Source of the DNA: Chelatococcus caeni
Lineage (GTDB): Bacteria; Pseudomonadota; Alphaproteobacteria; Rhizobiales; Beijerinckiaceae
DNA length: 64,000 bases
Assembly: GCF_014196925.1 (NCBI RefSeq)
Contig: NZ_JACIEN010000001.1
Location: 496,001-560,000 of the forward strand
Direction of reading: 5' to 3'
The notes beneath the pieces were generated by a model that ran no database searches, was not told the DNA's origin, and worked only from the letters and a program-made list of their open reading frames with translations. The position numbers and the translations under genes were made by a program. Positions 7,890 to 15,522 of this stretch are shown one piece after another. Positions within the stretch are counted from its first letter, which is position 1, and each line of letters starts with the position of its first letter.

Positions 7890-8843
7890 ATGGGAGTGGT
7901 CAAGGCTTTCAAGGCGCTGGCCCTGGCGGCGGTGCTCGCTGCGCCGGCCGCGGCACAGGCGCAGGATAATAAGGTCATCGGCGTATCCATCCCGGCGGCG
8001 ACGCACGGCTGGGCCGGTGGCATGAACTATCATGCGCAGGAGGCGGTGAAGCGCCTCGAGAAGACCTATCCGCAGCTGAAGTTCGTCCTCGCGACGGCGG
8101 GCGATCCCGGCAAGCAGGTCAGCGACATCGAGGACATGATGGCGACGCGCAACATCGATGCGCTCGTCGTGCTGCCCTTCGAATCGACGCCGCTCACCGG
8201 CCCGGTCAAGCGCGTGGCCGAGGCGGGCAAGTGGGTCACGGTCGTCGACCGCGGCCTCGCCGAAGAGGGCATCGAGGACCTCTACGTCGCCGGCGACAAC
8301 CCGGGCTTCGGCCGCGTCGCGGGCGAGTTCTTCCGCGAGCGGATGCCGAGCGGCGGCAAGATCGTCGTCCTGCGCGGCATCCCGACCACCATCGACAACG
8401 AGCGCGTCGAGGCCTTCCAGAAGGCCATCGAGGGCAGCGGCATCGAGATCATCGGCATGGAGCACGGCAACTGGAACCGTGACAGCGCCTTCACCGTGAT
8501 GCAGGACTTCCTCTCCAAGCACCCGAAGATCGACGCCGTCTGGGCCTCGGACGACGACATGGCCGTCGGCGTGCTCGAAGCCGTCAACCAGGCCGGCCGG
8601 CAGGACGAGATGTGGGTGCTCGGCGGCGCCGGCATGAAGGAGATGATCAAGCGCGTCATGGACGGCGACAAGCGCGTGCCGGCCAATGTCACCTATCCGC
8701 CGGCGATGATCGCCACCGCGATCGAGATCACGGCGCTGCGCTTCGTCTCCAACGCGCCGGTGTCCGGCCGCTTCGTCATCGGCTCCGAGCTGATCACGCA
8801 GGAGAACGCCAAGAACTTCCACTTCCCCGACAGCCCCTTCTGA
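7890..8843 (+). CDS. sugar ABC transporter substrate-binding protein
   Basis: A 317-residue periplasmic binding protein of the RbsB type I fold. A Sec signal peptide covers about residues 1-24 (LALAAVLAAPAAAQAQ). The mature part starts KVIGVSIPAATHGWAGG and includes DIEDMMATRNIDALVVLPFEST, GKIVVLRGIPTTIDNERVEAF and VWASDDDMAVGVLEAVNQAG, all family-typical. ATG 7890 is preferred over the ATG at 7869 because GGGAGAAGG precedes it. It is the last gene of the operon, followed by an intrinsic terminator. Ligand specificity is unknown. Confidence 0.92.
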   Translation: MGVVKAFKALALAAVLAAPAAAQAQDNKVIGVSIPAATHGWAGGMNYHAQEAVKRLEKTYPQLKFVLATAGDPGKQVSDIEDMMATRNIDALVVLPFESTPLTGPVKRVAEAGKWVTVVDRGLAEEGIEDLYVAGDNPGFGRVAGEFFRERMPSGGKIVVLRGIPTTIDNERVEAFQKAIEGSGIEIIGMEHGNWNRDSAFTVMQDFLSKHPKIDAVWASDDDMAVGVLEAVNQAGRQDEMWVLGGAGMKEMIKRVMDGDKRVPANVTYPPAMIATAIEITALRFVSNAPVSGRFVIGSELITQENAKNFHFPDSPF

Positions 8844-8864
8844 TCGGGAGCGGCGGGTTTTCGA

Positions 8865-8889
8865 GCGGCCCCGCAAGGGGCCGCTTTTT
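8865..8889 (+). terminator. intrinsic terminator of the sugar operon
   Basis: Arms AGCGGCCC (8865-8872) and GGGCCGCT (8878-8885) pair perfectly around loop CGCAA, followed by TTTT. It begins 22 bases after the binding-protein stop and reaches the last bases of the convergent LysR gene. Confidence 0.9.
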
Positions 8890-9812
8890 CATGTCCGCCC
8901 GGCCAGGCCAAGGCCGCCGGCCGCCTCCTGCCGGATCCAGCTGCGCAGGGCCGCGATTCGTTCGGGATGCGGCGGATCGGCCGGGTAGACGAGGCGATAG
9001 TCATAGCCGCGCAGCCGCGGCCCGAAGGGCACGACAAGGCGGCCGGCCGCGATCTCGTCCGCCACCAGCACGAGCCCGGCGAGAGCGACGCCCTGGCCGG
9101 CGACCAGCGCCTGCACGGCCTGGCTTTCGTCGCTCAGCGTCAGCTCCGCCCGCGGCACCAGCCCCGGAAGACCCGCCTCGGCGAGCCAGCGCTCCCAGAC
9201 GGGATTGTCCCGGTGCGGGCGCCGCCATTCGAAATGGATCAATGTGTGTTCAGCGAGCTCGCGCGGATGGTTGAGGCCGAGCGCGGGGCTGCACACCGGC
9301 GCGAACATGTCCTCGAACAGGAGGTCGCCGACGAGGCCGGCAGGCACGGCCCGGCCGTAGCGCACGGCGGCATCGGCGGTGCCGGCAAGGAGATCCACCG
9401 GGTCGTCGGAAGCGTGCAGCCTGAGGTCGAGCCCGGGATTGGCCGCGTGGAAGGCCGCGACTCGCGGCACGAGCCAGCGCGCCGTGAAGGCGACCGTCGC
9501 CGACAGCGTGACGACCGGTTTGAGGCGCTGGCGGCGCAATCGCGCGATGGCCTCCGCGAAGGCGTCGAAGCCGTCGCGCAGCACGGGGTAGAGCATGCGC
9601 CCCTCCGGCGTCAGCGCAACGCGCCGGGGGCGGCGCACGAACAGCCTGAGGCCGAGCGCATCCTCCAGCTGCCGCACATGATGGCTGACGGCCGTCGGCG
9701 TCACCGCCAGTTCCTCGGCGGCCGCCTTGAAGCTGAGGTGTCGCGCCGCGGCCTCGAAGGCCCTGAGGGCGGGCAGGGGAGGCAGACGGCGGCTGGAACG
9801 TCGGTCGGTCAT
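8889..9812 (-). CDS. LysR-family regulator, GcvA-like
   Basis: A 307-residue LysR-type regulator. The winged helix-turn-helix occupies residues 10-70 (LPALRAFEAAARHLSFKAAAEEL, then VSHHVRQLEDALGLRLFVR). The effector domain follows, with DLRLHASDDPVDLLAGTADAAVRYG and the GcvA-branch signature TLIHFEWRRP. Its divergent partner is the azoreductase gene at 9935. A perfect 6-base-arm dyad lies in the shared promoter 24 bases from its start. Expected role: control of the azoreductase and itself in response to an unknown small molecule. Confidence 0.9.
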   Translation of the reverse strand: MTDRRSSRRLPPLPALRAFEAAARHLSFKAAAEELAVTPTAVSHHVRQLEDALGLRLFVRRPRRVALTPEGRMLYPVLRDGFDAFAEAIARLRRQRLKPVVTLSATVAFTARWLVPRVAAFHAANPGLDLRLHASDDPVDLLAGTADAAVRYGRAVPAGLVGDLLFEDMFAPVCSPALGLNHPRELAEHTLIHFEWRRPHRDNPVWERWLAEAGLPGLVPRAELTLSDESQAVQALVAGQGVALAGLVLVADEIAAGRLVVPFGPRLRGYDYRLVYPADPPHPERIAALRSWIRQEAAGGLGLAGRT

Positions 9813-9835
9813 GGTGGAGCGGTTGCGTCTCTATG

Positions 9836-9852
9836 GATGAGTTTCACTCATC
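9836..9852. promoter_or_regulatory. candidate LysR operator
   Basis: GATGAG-TTTCA-CTCATC is a perfect dyad with 6-base arms located between the divergent LysR and azoreductase genes. The size and spacing suit a LysR recognition box. Assignment rests on position and symmetry. Confidence 0.6.
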
Positions 9853-9934
9853 TATAAGCTGAGAACTATGCGTTTGTCATCGTCCCGCAAGAGAAGGAAC
9901 CTGCGCGACACGAACCCTCCCTGAAGATGAGGAC

Positions 9935-10657
9935 ATGTCACTCATGGCGACCATTCTGCATATCGATGCCAGCGCCCGCCCGGCCGGTTCCGACCTCGCG
10001 ACCTTCGGCTCCCATTCCCGCCGTCTCAGCAAGCGCTTCGTCGCCCGCTGGCGCAACCAGCGGCCCAAGGACACGGTGCTCTACCGGGACGTCGGCCTGA
10101 CGCCGCCGGCGCCGGTCTCCGCCGCCTGGATCCACGCGGCCTTCACGCCCAAGGAGCGTCGCGCGCCCTGGATGGATGGCGTGCTGCGGGAAAGCGACAT
10201 GCTGATCGACGAACTGATCGGTGCCGATGTCATCGTCGCCGGGGTGCCGATGTACAACTTCGGCGTTCCGGCCCCGTTCAAGGCCTATATTGACAACATC
10301 GTGCGCGTGGGGCGCACCTTCGGCTTCGATCGCGCCCGGCCGGGCGAACCCTACTGGCCGCTGCTCGCCGGCATGGGCAAGCGGCTCGTCATCCTCTCCT
10401 CGCGCGGCGATTTCGGCTATGGCGAGGGCGAGCGCATCGCCCACATGAACCATGTCGAGCCGAGCATCCGCACCGCCTTCGGCTATATCGGCATCACCGA
10501 TGTCGCGTCCGTCGCGGTCGAATACGACGAATTCGCCGACGAGCGGCTCGCGGCCTCGATCGCCGCGGCCGAACGCGCCGTCGACGAACTGGCCGAGCGC
10601 CTGGCGGCGGCCGTGGGCGAGGAGGAGCGGGAGGCTGCCAGCGAGGCGGCCGCCTGA
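9935..10657 (+). CDS. FMN-dependent NADH-azoreductase family protein
   Basis: A 240-residue flavodoxin-like (Flavodoxin_2) enzyme that transfers two electrons from NAD(P)H through FMN to quinones or azo dyes. It starts TILHIDASARPAGSDLATFGS, which binds the flavin phosphate, and contains the hallmark VPMYNFGVPAPFKAYIDNIVRVGRTF near residue 105 and ILSSRGDFGYG near 150. It is longer than AzoR (about 200) because of extra segments after residue 30 and at the C terminus (EEEREAASEAAA). GAGGA lies 3 bases before the chosen ATG. A second, more typical paralogue is at 11756. Confidence 0.88.
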   Translation: MSLMATILHIDASARPAGSDLATFGSHSRRLSKRFVARWRNQRPKDTVLYRDVGLTPPAPVSAAWIHAAFTPKERRAPWMDGVLRESDMLIDELIGADVIVAGVPMYNFGVPAPFKAYIDNIVRVGRTFGFDRARPGEPYWPLLAGMGKRLVILSSRGDFGYGEGERIAHMNHVEPSIRTAFGYIGITDVASVAVEYDEFADERLAASIAAAERAVDELAERLAAAVGEEEREAASEAAA

Positions 10658-10675
10658 ACCTGCCCCGGCTCCCGC

Positions 10676-11644
10676 TTACTCCGCCGAAACGCTGTCGTCG
10701 GCGGCCTGCGCGGGGGCACGTTTCTGCCGCAGCCGGTGCATGAGGCAGGCGTCCCAATAGGGCTCGCCGCCGAAATGGGCGACGAGCGTGTCGGTGAGCA
10801 GCCGGACCTTGGCCGGCACATAGGCGCCCGGCGGCCGCACCACATAGATGCCGGCCTCCGGCATCTCGTAGTCGAGCAGCAGGGGGATGAGCGTGCCCCG
10901 TTCGATATCCTCGGCGGCGAGGAAGGTCGGCGCCACCACGATGCCGAGCCCCGTGCGGGCCCATTGCAGGAGGGCGTCGCCGTTATCGGCCAGGAGCCGC
11001 CCGCGCGGCCGCACGTTCGTCCAGCGCGTGCCACGGCGAAAGTGCAGGTCCTGATCGCTGACAGCGGAATAGATGAGACATTCGTGGCGCGTCAGGTCGT
11101 CCGGCGTCTCCGGCCGGCCGTGCCGGGCGACATAGTCCGGGCTCGCCACGACGACCACGTAGACGGGCGCGATCTTGCGGGCGATGAGGCTCGAATCGCG
11201 CAGGTAGCCGATGCGGATGGCGGCATCGAAGCGCTCCGCCATCAGATCGACGACGCGGTCGCTGTAGGCGACGTCGATGCCGAGCCGCGGATGCGCGGCC
11301 GCCATCTCGGCGAGGATGGGCGTCACATACTTGACCCCGAAGGACAACGGCGCCGACAGGCGCAGCGTGCCCACGATACCGCCGCCGTGCTGCGCCACGG
11401 CGTCCTGCGCCTCGGCAAGGTCGGCGAGGATGCGCTCGCTGCGGGTCTTGAACTCGAGCCCCGCCTCGGTCGCGCTGATGCCGCGCGTCGTGCGGGTGAG
11501 GAGGCGCGTGCCGAGCTCCGCCTCGAGCCGCGCGATGCGGCGGCTGACGATGGACTTGGCGATGCCCAGCCGCTTGGCGGCACGGCCGAAGCCGCCGCTG
11601 TCCACCACCTCGATGAAGCTCTTCAGATCGTCGAAGTCCGGCAT
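10676..11644 (-). CDS. LysR-family regulator
   Basis: A 322-residue LysR regulator. ATG 11644 (MPDFDDLKSFIEVV) is chosen because family alignment begins there; the open frame extends 22 codons further. The HTH lies at residues 15-60 (GGFGRAAKRLGIAKSIVSRRIARLEAELG). The effector domain has DVAYSDRVVDLMAERFDAAIRIG and RHECLIYSAVSDQDLHFRRG, as in the branch that includes AaeR/DmlR-type regulators. The C-terminal extension (RQKRAPAQAADDSVSAE) is not conserved. It is divergent from the azoreductase gene at 11756, which it probably regulates. Confidence 0.9.
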   Translation of the reverse strand: MPDFDDLKSFIEVVDSGGFGRAAKRLGIAKSIVSRRIARLEAELGTRLLTRTTRGISATEAGLEFKTRSERILADLAEAQDAVAQHGGGIVGTLRLSAPLSFGVKYVTPILAEMAAAHPRLGIDVAYSDRVVDLMAERFDAAIRIGYLRDSSLIARKIAPVYVVVVASPDYVARHGRPETPDDLTRHECLIYSAVSDQDLHFRRGTRWTNVRPRGRLLADNGDALLQWARTGLGIVVAPTFLAAEDIERGTLIPLLLDYEMPEAGIYVVRPPGAYVPAKVRLLTDTLVAHFGGEPYWDACLMHRLRQKRAPAQAADDSVSAE

Positions 11645-11755
11645 CCGCGTTCCTCGTCCAGCAACGGCTTGGTGCAAATAAAGAGGATACCGGTGCGGCG
11701 AAAGAACCACCAGCTTTCCGGCATGCCTTTGTCATTCGTTTCGGAGAAGCTGAAT

Positions 11756-12376
11756 ATGACCACGGTTCTCGCCATTACCAGCAGCGCCTCGGGCGCCGAA
11801 TCCGTTTCCAACCGCCTCGTTGCGGATGCGCTCGAAGCCCTGAAGGCGAGCGGCGGTGCCGATCGCGTCATCACGCGCGATGTCGGCAGCGAGCCGATCC
11901 CGCATCTGACGGCCGAGACGACGGCCGCCCTGCGCAAGGGCGAGACGGCGACCGAGGCCCAGCGCGCGGCGGTCGCCCTGTCGGACCGGCTGGTCGGTGA
12001 GCTGCGCGAGGCGGACGTGATCGTCATCGGTGCGCCGATGTACAACTTCGGCATTCCCTCCACCCTGAAGGCGTGGTTCGACTACGTGCTGCGCGCCGGT
12101 GTCACCTTCAGCTACAGCGAGAAGGGGCCGGAAGGACTCATCAAGGGCAAGCGCGCCATCGTCATCGAGAGCCGCGGCGGGCTCTACAGCGAGGGCCCGG
12201 CCCAGGCCATGGATTCGCAGGAGCCGCACCTGCGCACGATGCTCGGCTTCATCGGCATCACCGACGTGACCTTCGTGCGCGCCGAGAAGCAGGGCTTCGG
12301 CCCGGAGGTGAGCGCAGAGGCCGTGGCGGCCGCGCGCGGCGAACTTTCGCGCCTCGGCGAGCGTCTCGCCGCTTGA
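11756..12376 (+). CDS. azoR: FMN-dependent NADH-azoreductase
   Basis: A 206-residue AzoR-type flavoenzyme of normal family length. Visible motifs are TSSASGAESVSNRLVADAL (FMN phosphate loop), APMYNFGIPSTLKAWFDYVLRAGVTFSY and VIESRGGLYSEGPAQAMDSQ, all characteristic of AzoR. It reduces quinones and azo compounds by two-electron transfer and so protects against electrophilic stress. GGAGAAG lies 7 bases upstream of ATG 11756. It is divergent from the LysR gene at 10676 and about 100 bases upstream of the Nit-type amidase gene, which may be co-transcribed. Confidence 0.92.
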   Translation: MTTVLAITSSASGAESVSNRLVADALEALKASGGADRVITRDVGSEPIPHLTAETTAALRKGETATEAQRAAVALSDRLVGELREADVIVIGAPMYNFGIPSTLKAWFDYVLRAGVTFSYSEKGPEGLIKGKRAIVIESRGGLYSEGPAQAMDSQEPHLRTMLGFIGITDVTFVRAEKQGFGPEVSAEAVAAARGELSRLGERLAA

Positions 12377-12477
12377 CGCCGGCGCCTGCATGGTCGCTGA
12401 TTTCGCCGGCGGGCCACGCTGCCGGGCGCCACGCGCGCCCGGCGCCCCGCGCCGAAACGACCTGCAGGGAGCCCGGC

Positions 12478-13305
12478 ATGAACCCTCCATCGTCCACGCG
12501 CCCGGTCGTCAGGGTGGCGCTCGGGCAGTTCGCCGTCGGACGTGAGTGGCAGGACAATGCCGCGACGGTCGTGCGGCTGATGCGCGAGGCCGGCGCCGCC
12601 GGCGCCAAGCTGCTCGTCCTGCCCGAGGGCATCCTCGCCCGCGACATCGCCGATCCCGACATCGTGCTGAAGACGGCCCAGCCGCTCGACGGGCCGTTCA
12701 TGCAGGAGGTGCTCGCCGCGAGCCGCGGCAGCGACCTCGCGGTGATGGGCTGCATCCACGTGCCGGCCGGCAACGGCCGGGTCTTCAACACGCTGGTCAC
12801 CGTGCGCGACGGCGCCATCATCGGCGCCTACCGCAAGCTGCACCTCTACGATGCCTTCCGCGTCAAGGAATCGACCAATGTCGCGCCCGGCGACGAGATC
12901 CCGCCGCTGATCGAGGTGGCGGGGCTGAAGGTCGGCACCATGACCTGCTACGACCTGCGCTTTCCGGAGATGGCGCGGCGCCTCGCCCTCGATGGCGCCG
13001 ATGTCATCACTGCTCCCTCGGCCTGGGTGCGCGGCCTCGGCAAGGAGGCGCATTGGGAGGTGCTCGTCACCGCCCGCGCGCTCGAGAACACCTGCTACGT
13101 CGTGGCGACCGGCGAGTGCGGCGAGCGCAACATCGGCGCGAGCATGGTGGTGGATCCGCTCGGCGTCGCCATCGCCCGCGCCGCCGAGGCGCCGGCCCTC
13201 GTCTTCGCCGACATCGATCCGGCCCGCATCGCCCATGCGAGGAGCGTGCTGCCGGTCCTCGCCAACCGCCGGTTCACGGCGCCGGAGCTTACCCGCGGCG
13301 AATGA
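12478..13305 (+). CDS. carbon-nitrogen hydrolase, Nit1/YbeM-like amidase
   Basis: A 275-residue nitrilase-superfamily amidase. The Glu-Lys-Cys triad is readable: Glu in LLVLPEGILARD, Lys in YRKLHLYDAF and Cys in TCYDLRFPEMARR. The last motif and total length match the Nit1/YbeM branch, whose known members hydrolyse deaminated glutathione, a metabolite-repair function. That specific substrate is inference. The start ATG 12478 has GGGAG about 7 bases upstream. It lies 101 bases after the azoreductase gene with no terminator between. Confidence 0.88.
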   Translation: MNPPSSTRPVVRVALGQFAVGREWQDNAATVVRLMREAGAAGAKLLVLPEGILARDIADPDIVLKTAQPLDGPFMQEVLAASRGSDLAVMGCIHVPAGNGRVFNTLVTVRDGAIIGAYRKLHLYDAFRVKESTNVAPGDEIPPLIEVAGLKVGTMTCYDLRFPEMARRLALDGADVITAPSAWVRGLGKEAHWEVLVTARALENTCYVVATGECGERNIGASMVVDPLGVAIARAAEAPALVFADIDPARIAHARSVLPVLANRRFTAPELTRGE

Positions 13306-13335
13306 GCGTGCTGAGGCAATGGACGGCCGTGATGG

Positions 13336-13557
13336 TCAGGGCCGGACCTCGTCGCCGGCACCGTCCGGCGGGCGAGGATCAGCCATCGAAGCCAATGGCT
13401 GCGGGCCATGCGCCAGGTGCGCGATCGAGCGTGGCCCGCCGCCGGCGCAGTGGCTGAGAAATTCACTGATGAGGCGCTGGGCCTCCGCGATATGGCGGAT
13501 GGCGCTGTGCAACCGCTGCTGCACCACCGCGTGCGCTCCGGAACCGCCCCCCTGCAT
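13336..13557 (-). CDS. small hypothetical protein (73 aa)
   Basis: A possible 73-codon gene with no family I recognise. It is supported mainly by an AGGGGGC ribosome-binding-like run ahead of ATG 13557 and by a helix-like segment HAVVQQRLHSAIRHIAEAQRLISEFL. The C-terminal half is Gly/Pro rich and looks unstructured. It lies convergent with the Nit gene and downstream of the exported-protein cluster on the same strand. If it is not real, 13306-13700 is gene-free. Confidence 0.35.
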   Translation of the reverse strand: MQGGGSGAHAVVQQRLHSAIRHIAEAQRLISEFLSHCAGGGPRSIAHLAHGPQPLASMADPRPPDGAGDEVRP

Positions 13558-13700
13558 CGGCCTGCCCCCTTCGCGTCCGATTGCTCAGGCTTGAGCCCCA
13601 TGGCGGGCTGCCAGTTTATATTTCTTCCAGCATAGCAGGAGTTCACCCGAACCGGACATGGTTTTTCCGGTCCGGTTTGGTACGCGGGTGCTGAAGAATG

Positions 13701-14066
13701 CTACTGGGGCGCGGCGCAGGCGATTTTCATGGTCGCGTATTCCTGCACGGTGTCGAAATACTCACGGGTGTCGGGGTCGCATTGCCATCTGACGAACAGC
13801 ATCTTGCGGCTGCCGGGGGCGGGATCGCCGCACAGGTCGTTGTTGACCTTGATCTCGCAGGAACGCTGGCCGCCGCAGAGGTTGGAGACGGGCCAGTAGG
13901 CCGAGCACGTCTTGCCGCCGCCGCCCGGCAGGCCATACTGAGCCTGCCGCACGATGATGCAGGGCTGGTTGGCTTCGCAGCTCGTGGCGTGCGCCGGCGC
14001 GGCCGGGCCGACGAGCCCGCTGGCGGCCGCCAGGACGATTGCGGCCGTCGAAGTGATCGATCTCAT
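13701..14066 (-). CDS. exported Cys-rich protein with SUEL/galactose-lectin-like pattern
   Basis: A 121-residue secreted protein. A Sec signal peptide spans residues 1-27 and ends AAPAHA. The mature 94 residues hold eight cysteines. Their spacing follows the rhamnose/galactose-binding lectin (SUEL, Gal_Lectin) pattern: Cys near the start, then IIVRQAQYGLPGGGGKTC (YGR-like motif), LCGGQRSCEIKV, a GDPAPG segment where the family has DPC, and KMLFVRWQC. Disulfide bonding in the periplasm or outside the cell is expected. Carbohydrate binding is inference, because the YGR motif is YGL and DPC is DPA here. It is followed upstream on the same strand by an I78 inhibitor gene. Confidence 0.7.
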   Translation of the reverse strand: MRSITSTAAIVLAAASGLVGPAAPAHATSCEANQPCIIVRQAQYGLPGGGGKTCSAYWPVSNLCGGQRSCEIKVNNDLCGDPAPGSRKMLFVRWQCDPDTREYFDTVQEYATMKIACAAPQ

Positions 14067-14083
14067 GCAGGACCTCCGGCTGC

Positions 14084-14389
14084 CTATCCGCAGAACGCGC
14101 GCACGACGCGGCCCGTGCGGGGATCCGTCTCGACCGTCACCCGCGCGGGTGAGTAATCCATCGTGACGGGCTGGCCCGGCGCGATCTGCCGTACGACGGT
14201 CGCGCCGGTGCGCTGTCGCGCCTCGTCATCGGTCAGCCGCGGCTGGCCGGCAAGCCCGCTTGCCGCCTCGGGGCGGCAGGGGCCCGGGTCCGCCACCGCG
14301 GCTCCTGGCGTGGGCGAGGGCGTGCAGGCGGACAGCATGAATCCAAGGCCGGCCGCGGCAATGACCGGGAGCAGGCATTCCTTGTCCAT
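14084..14389 (-). CDS. I78-family peptidase inhibitor lipoprotein
   Basis: A 101-residue lipoprotein. ATG 14389 is chosen because GGAG lies 8 bases upstream; ATG 14395 is too close to that site. The signal ends in lipobox MLSAC. After a Pro-rich linker, the 60-residue domain begins CRPEAASGLAGQPRL and ends with the family hallmark PGQPVTMDYSPARVTV then VVRAFCG, carrying two cysteines expected to form one disulfide. This matches the I78 inhibitor fold related to potato inhibitor I. It is 17 bases upstream of the lectin-like gene on the same strand and probably co-transcribed. Likely role: protection against serine proteases. Confidence 0.82.
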   Translation of the reverse strand: MDKECLLPVIAAAGLGFMLSACTPSPTPGAAVADPGPCRPEAASGLAGQPRLTDDEARQRTGATVVRQIAPGQPVTMDYSPARVTVETDPRTGRVVRAFCG

Positions 14390-14476
14390 CGACATGTCTC
14401 CGGGATTTCCTCCGGTGCCGTCCGAAGGCGAGGGCAGGGCGGGCGGACCGGCCGGTTCTCGCACCGCGGCGCGGGG

Positions 14477-14749
14477 TCAGTCCGGCGGAGCCGCGCCACG
14501 GCGGTCCGCTTCCTGGCCGATGAAGGTTCCGCTCGTCGCGTCGGTGATGATGATGTCGATCGTGGCGCCGCTCGTCATTCTCAGGCGCGCGCCGCCCGTG
14601 CGCCAGGCGCGAAAGATGACGTCCCGCGGGGCGCCCAGCCTGCCGCGGTATTGTCTCGCCCGGTCGCTCGAAATCGTCCCGTCTATCGAGACGTCGACGT
14701 CGTCGACGCGCTGCTCGCCGAAGATGAGATCACCCCGTTCCGATCGCAT
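14477..14749 (-). CDS. small hypothetical protein (90 aa)
   Basis: No family recognised. The ATG at 14749 follows GGGGAG by 6 bases, while the ATG at 14755 abuts it. The protein starts MRSERGDLIFGEQRVDDVDV and is rich in short beta-prone segments (DVSIDGTISSDRARQYRG, VIFRAWRTGGARLRM, TIDIIITDATSGTFIGQE). No signal peptide or membrane segment is seen, so it is probably cytoplasmic. It lies between an exported-inhibitor gene and another unknown gene on the same strand. Confidence 0.5.
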   Translation of the reverse strand: MRSERGDLIFGEQRVDDVDVSIDGTISSDRARQYRGRLGAPRDVIFRAWRTGGARLRMTSGATIDIIITDATSGTFIGQEADRRGAAPPD

Positions 14750-14939
14750 GGTCATCTCCCCTTCTGATGGCCATGGGGCCGAGCGCCGAGTATGCGTGCG
14801 GGCCGTGGAACGGGCAACCGACAGTTGGTGCCGGTTGGCTCGAACACGGCAAATTGATGGGCGGAGCCCCGGCCGTTCCCCCGCTATCCACAGCCCGTCA
14901 CGCGCAGGGCGCGCGCGGCGGCATTGCGCCGGCCGGCCG

Positions 14940-15269
14940 CTAGTGGGTGACAGCGGATCGGGCGGCTGCAGCGGTGAGGCGCACGCCCGCGCCCTCGGCG
15001 ATCGTCGCCAGCGACTGATCGATGATGACACGGCTCGTCTCGGCGATCCGGGCCTTGATCGTCGCGTCCAGTTCTCCAAGGACGATCAGGGCACGCTCCT
15101 GCGCCGCGGAGGCAAAAGTCTCGAATGCAGCCTGCCTGTCTGATTCGAAGTCGCTTGAAATCGCCTGGATGAAAGCGTGAGAATAGGCTTCGACGACCTG
15201 ATGAACCACAAGTTTCAGCATGGCTTCCTTGACGTCCGGTGCCATGTGTCTCGGCTCATCGATGGTCAT
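14940..15269 (-). CDS. hypothetical helical protein (109 aa)
   Basis: An unrecognised 109-residue protein. ATG 15269 is preferred because GGGGAA lies about 6 bases upstream; the open frame reaches 15302. Almost the entire chain is predicted helical by eye, with amphipathic repeats such as EAMLKLVVHQVVEAYSHAFIQAI, FETFASAAQERALIVLGEL and IIDQSLATIAEGAG. No signal sequence. It starts a run of small minus-strand genes that extends to 13336 or 13701. Confidence 0.55.
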   Translation of the reverse strand: MTIDEPRHMAPDVKEAMLKLVVHQVVEAYSHAFIQAISSDFESDRQAAFETFASAAQERALIVLGELDATIKARIAETSRVIIDQSLATIAEGAGVRLTAAAARSAVTH

Positions 15270-15522
15270 GTGTGTTCCCCAGCATTGTTTATCGTAATTC
15301 AAGTTGCTGCAATGATCATGGCGGAATTGCGATCACGAGAATTTTATCGAATATGGCTTGCGGGAGGGTGGTGTGCGGGGCAGTCACGGCGCATCCCGTG
15401 GCTTTCGGCCTCGACCCGCGCTAGATAGTGCGCCGGGTCATCCTTACGTTGCACGCGGGTGACGCGGAAGTCAGGCCCGACGCGATACGGCGCGCCGGAG
15501 TTGCGATCGCGCGCACGCACCC

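Noticed and set aside
6768-8876. A 702-codon minus-strand frame opposite the sugar permease and binding-protein genes.
   Set aside because: Antisense shadow rich in Arg, Asp, Gly and His runs with no domain; the plus-strand genes have full family motifs.
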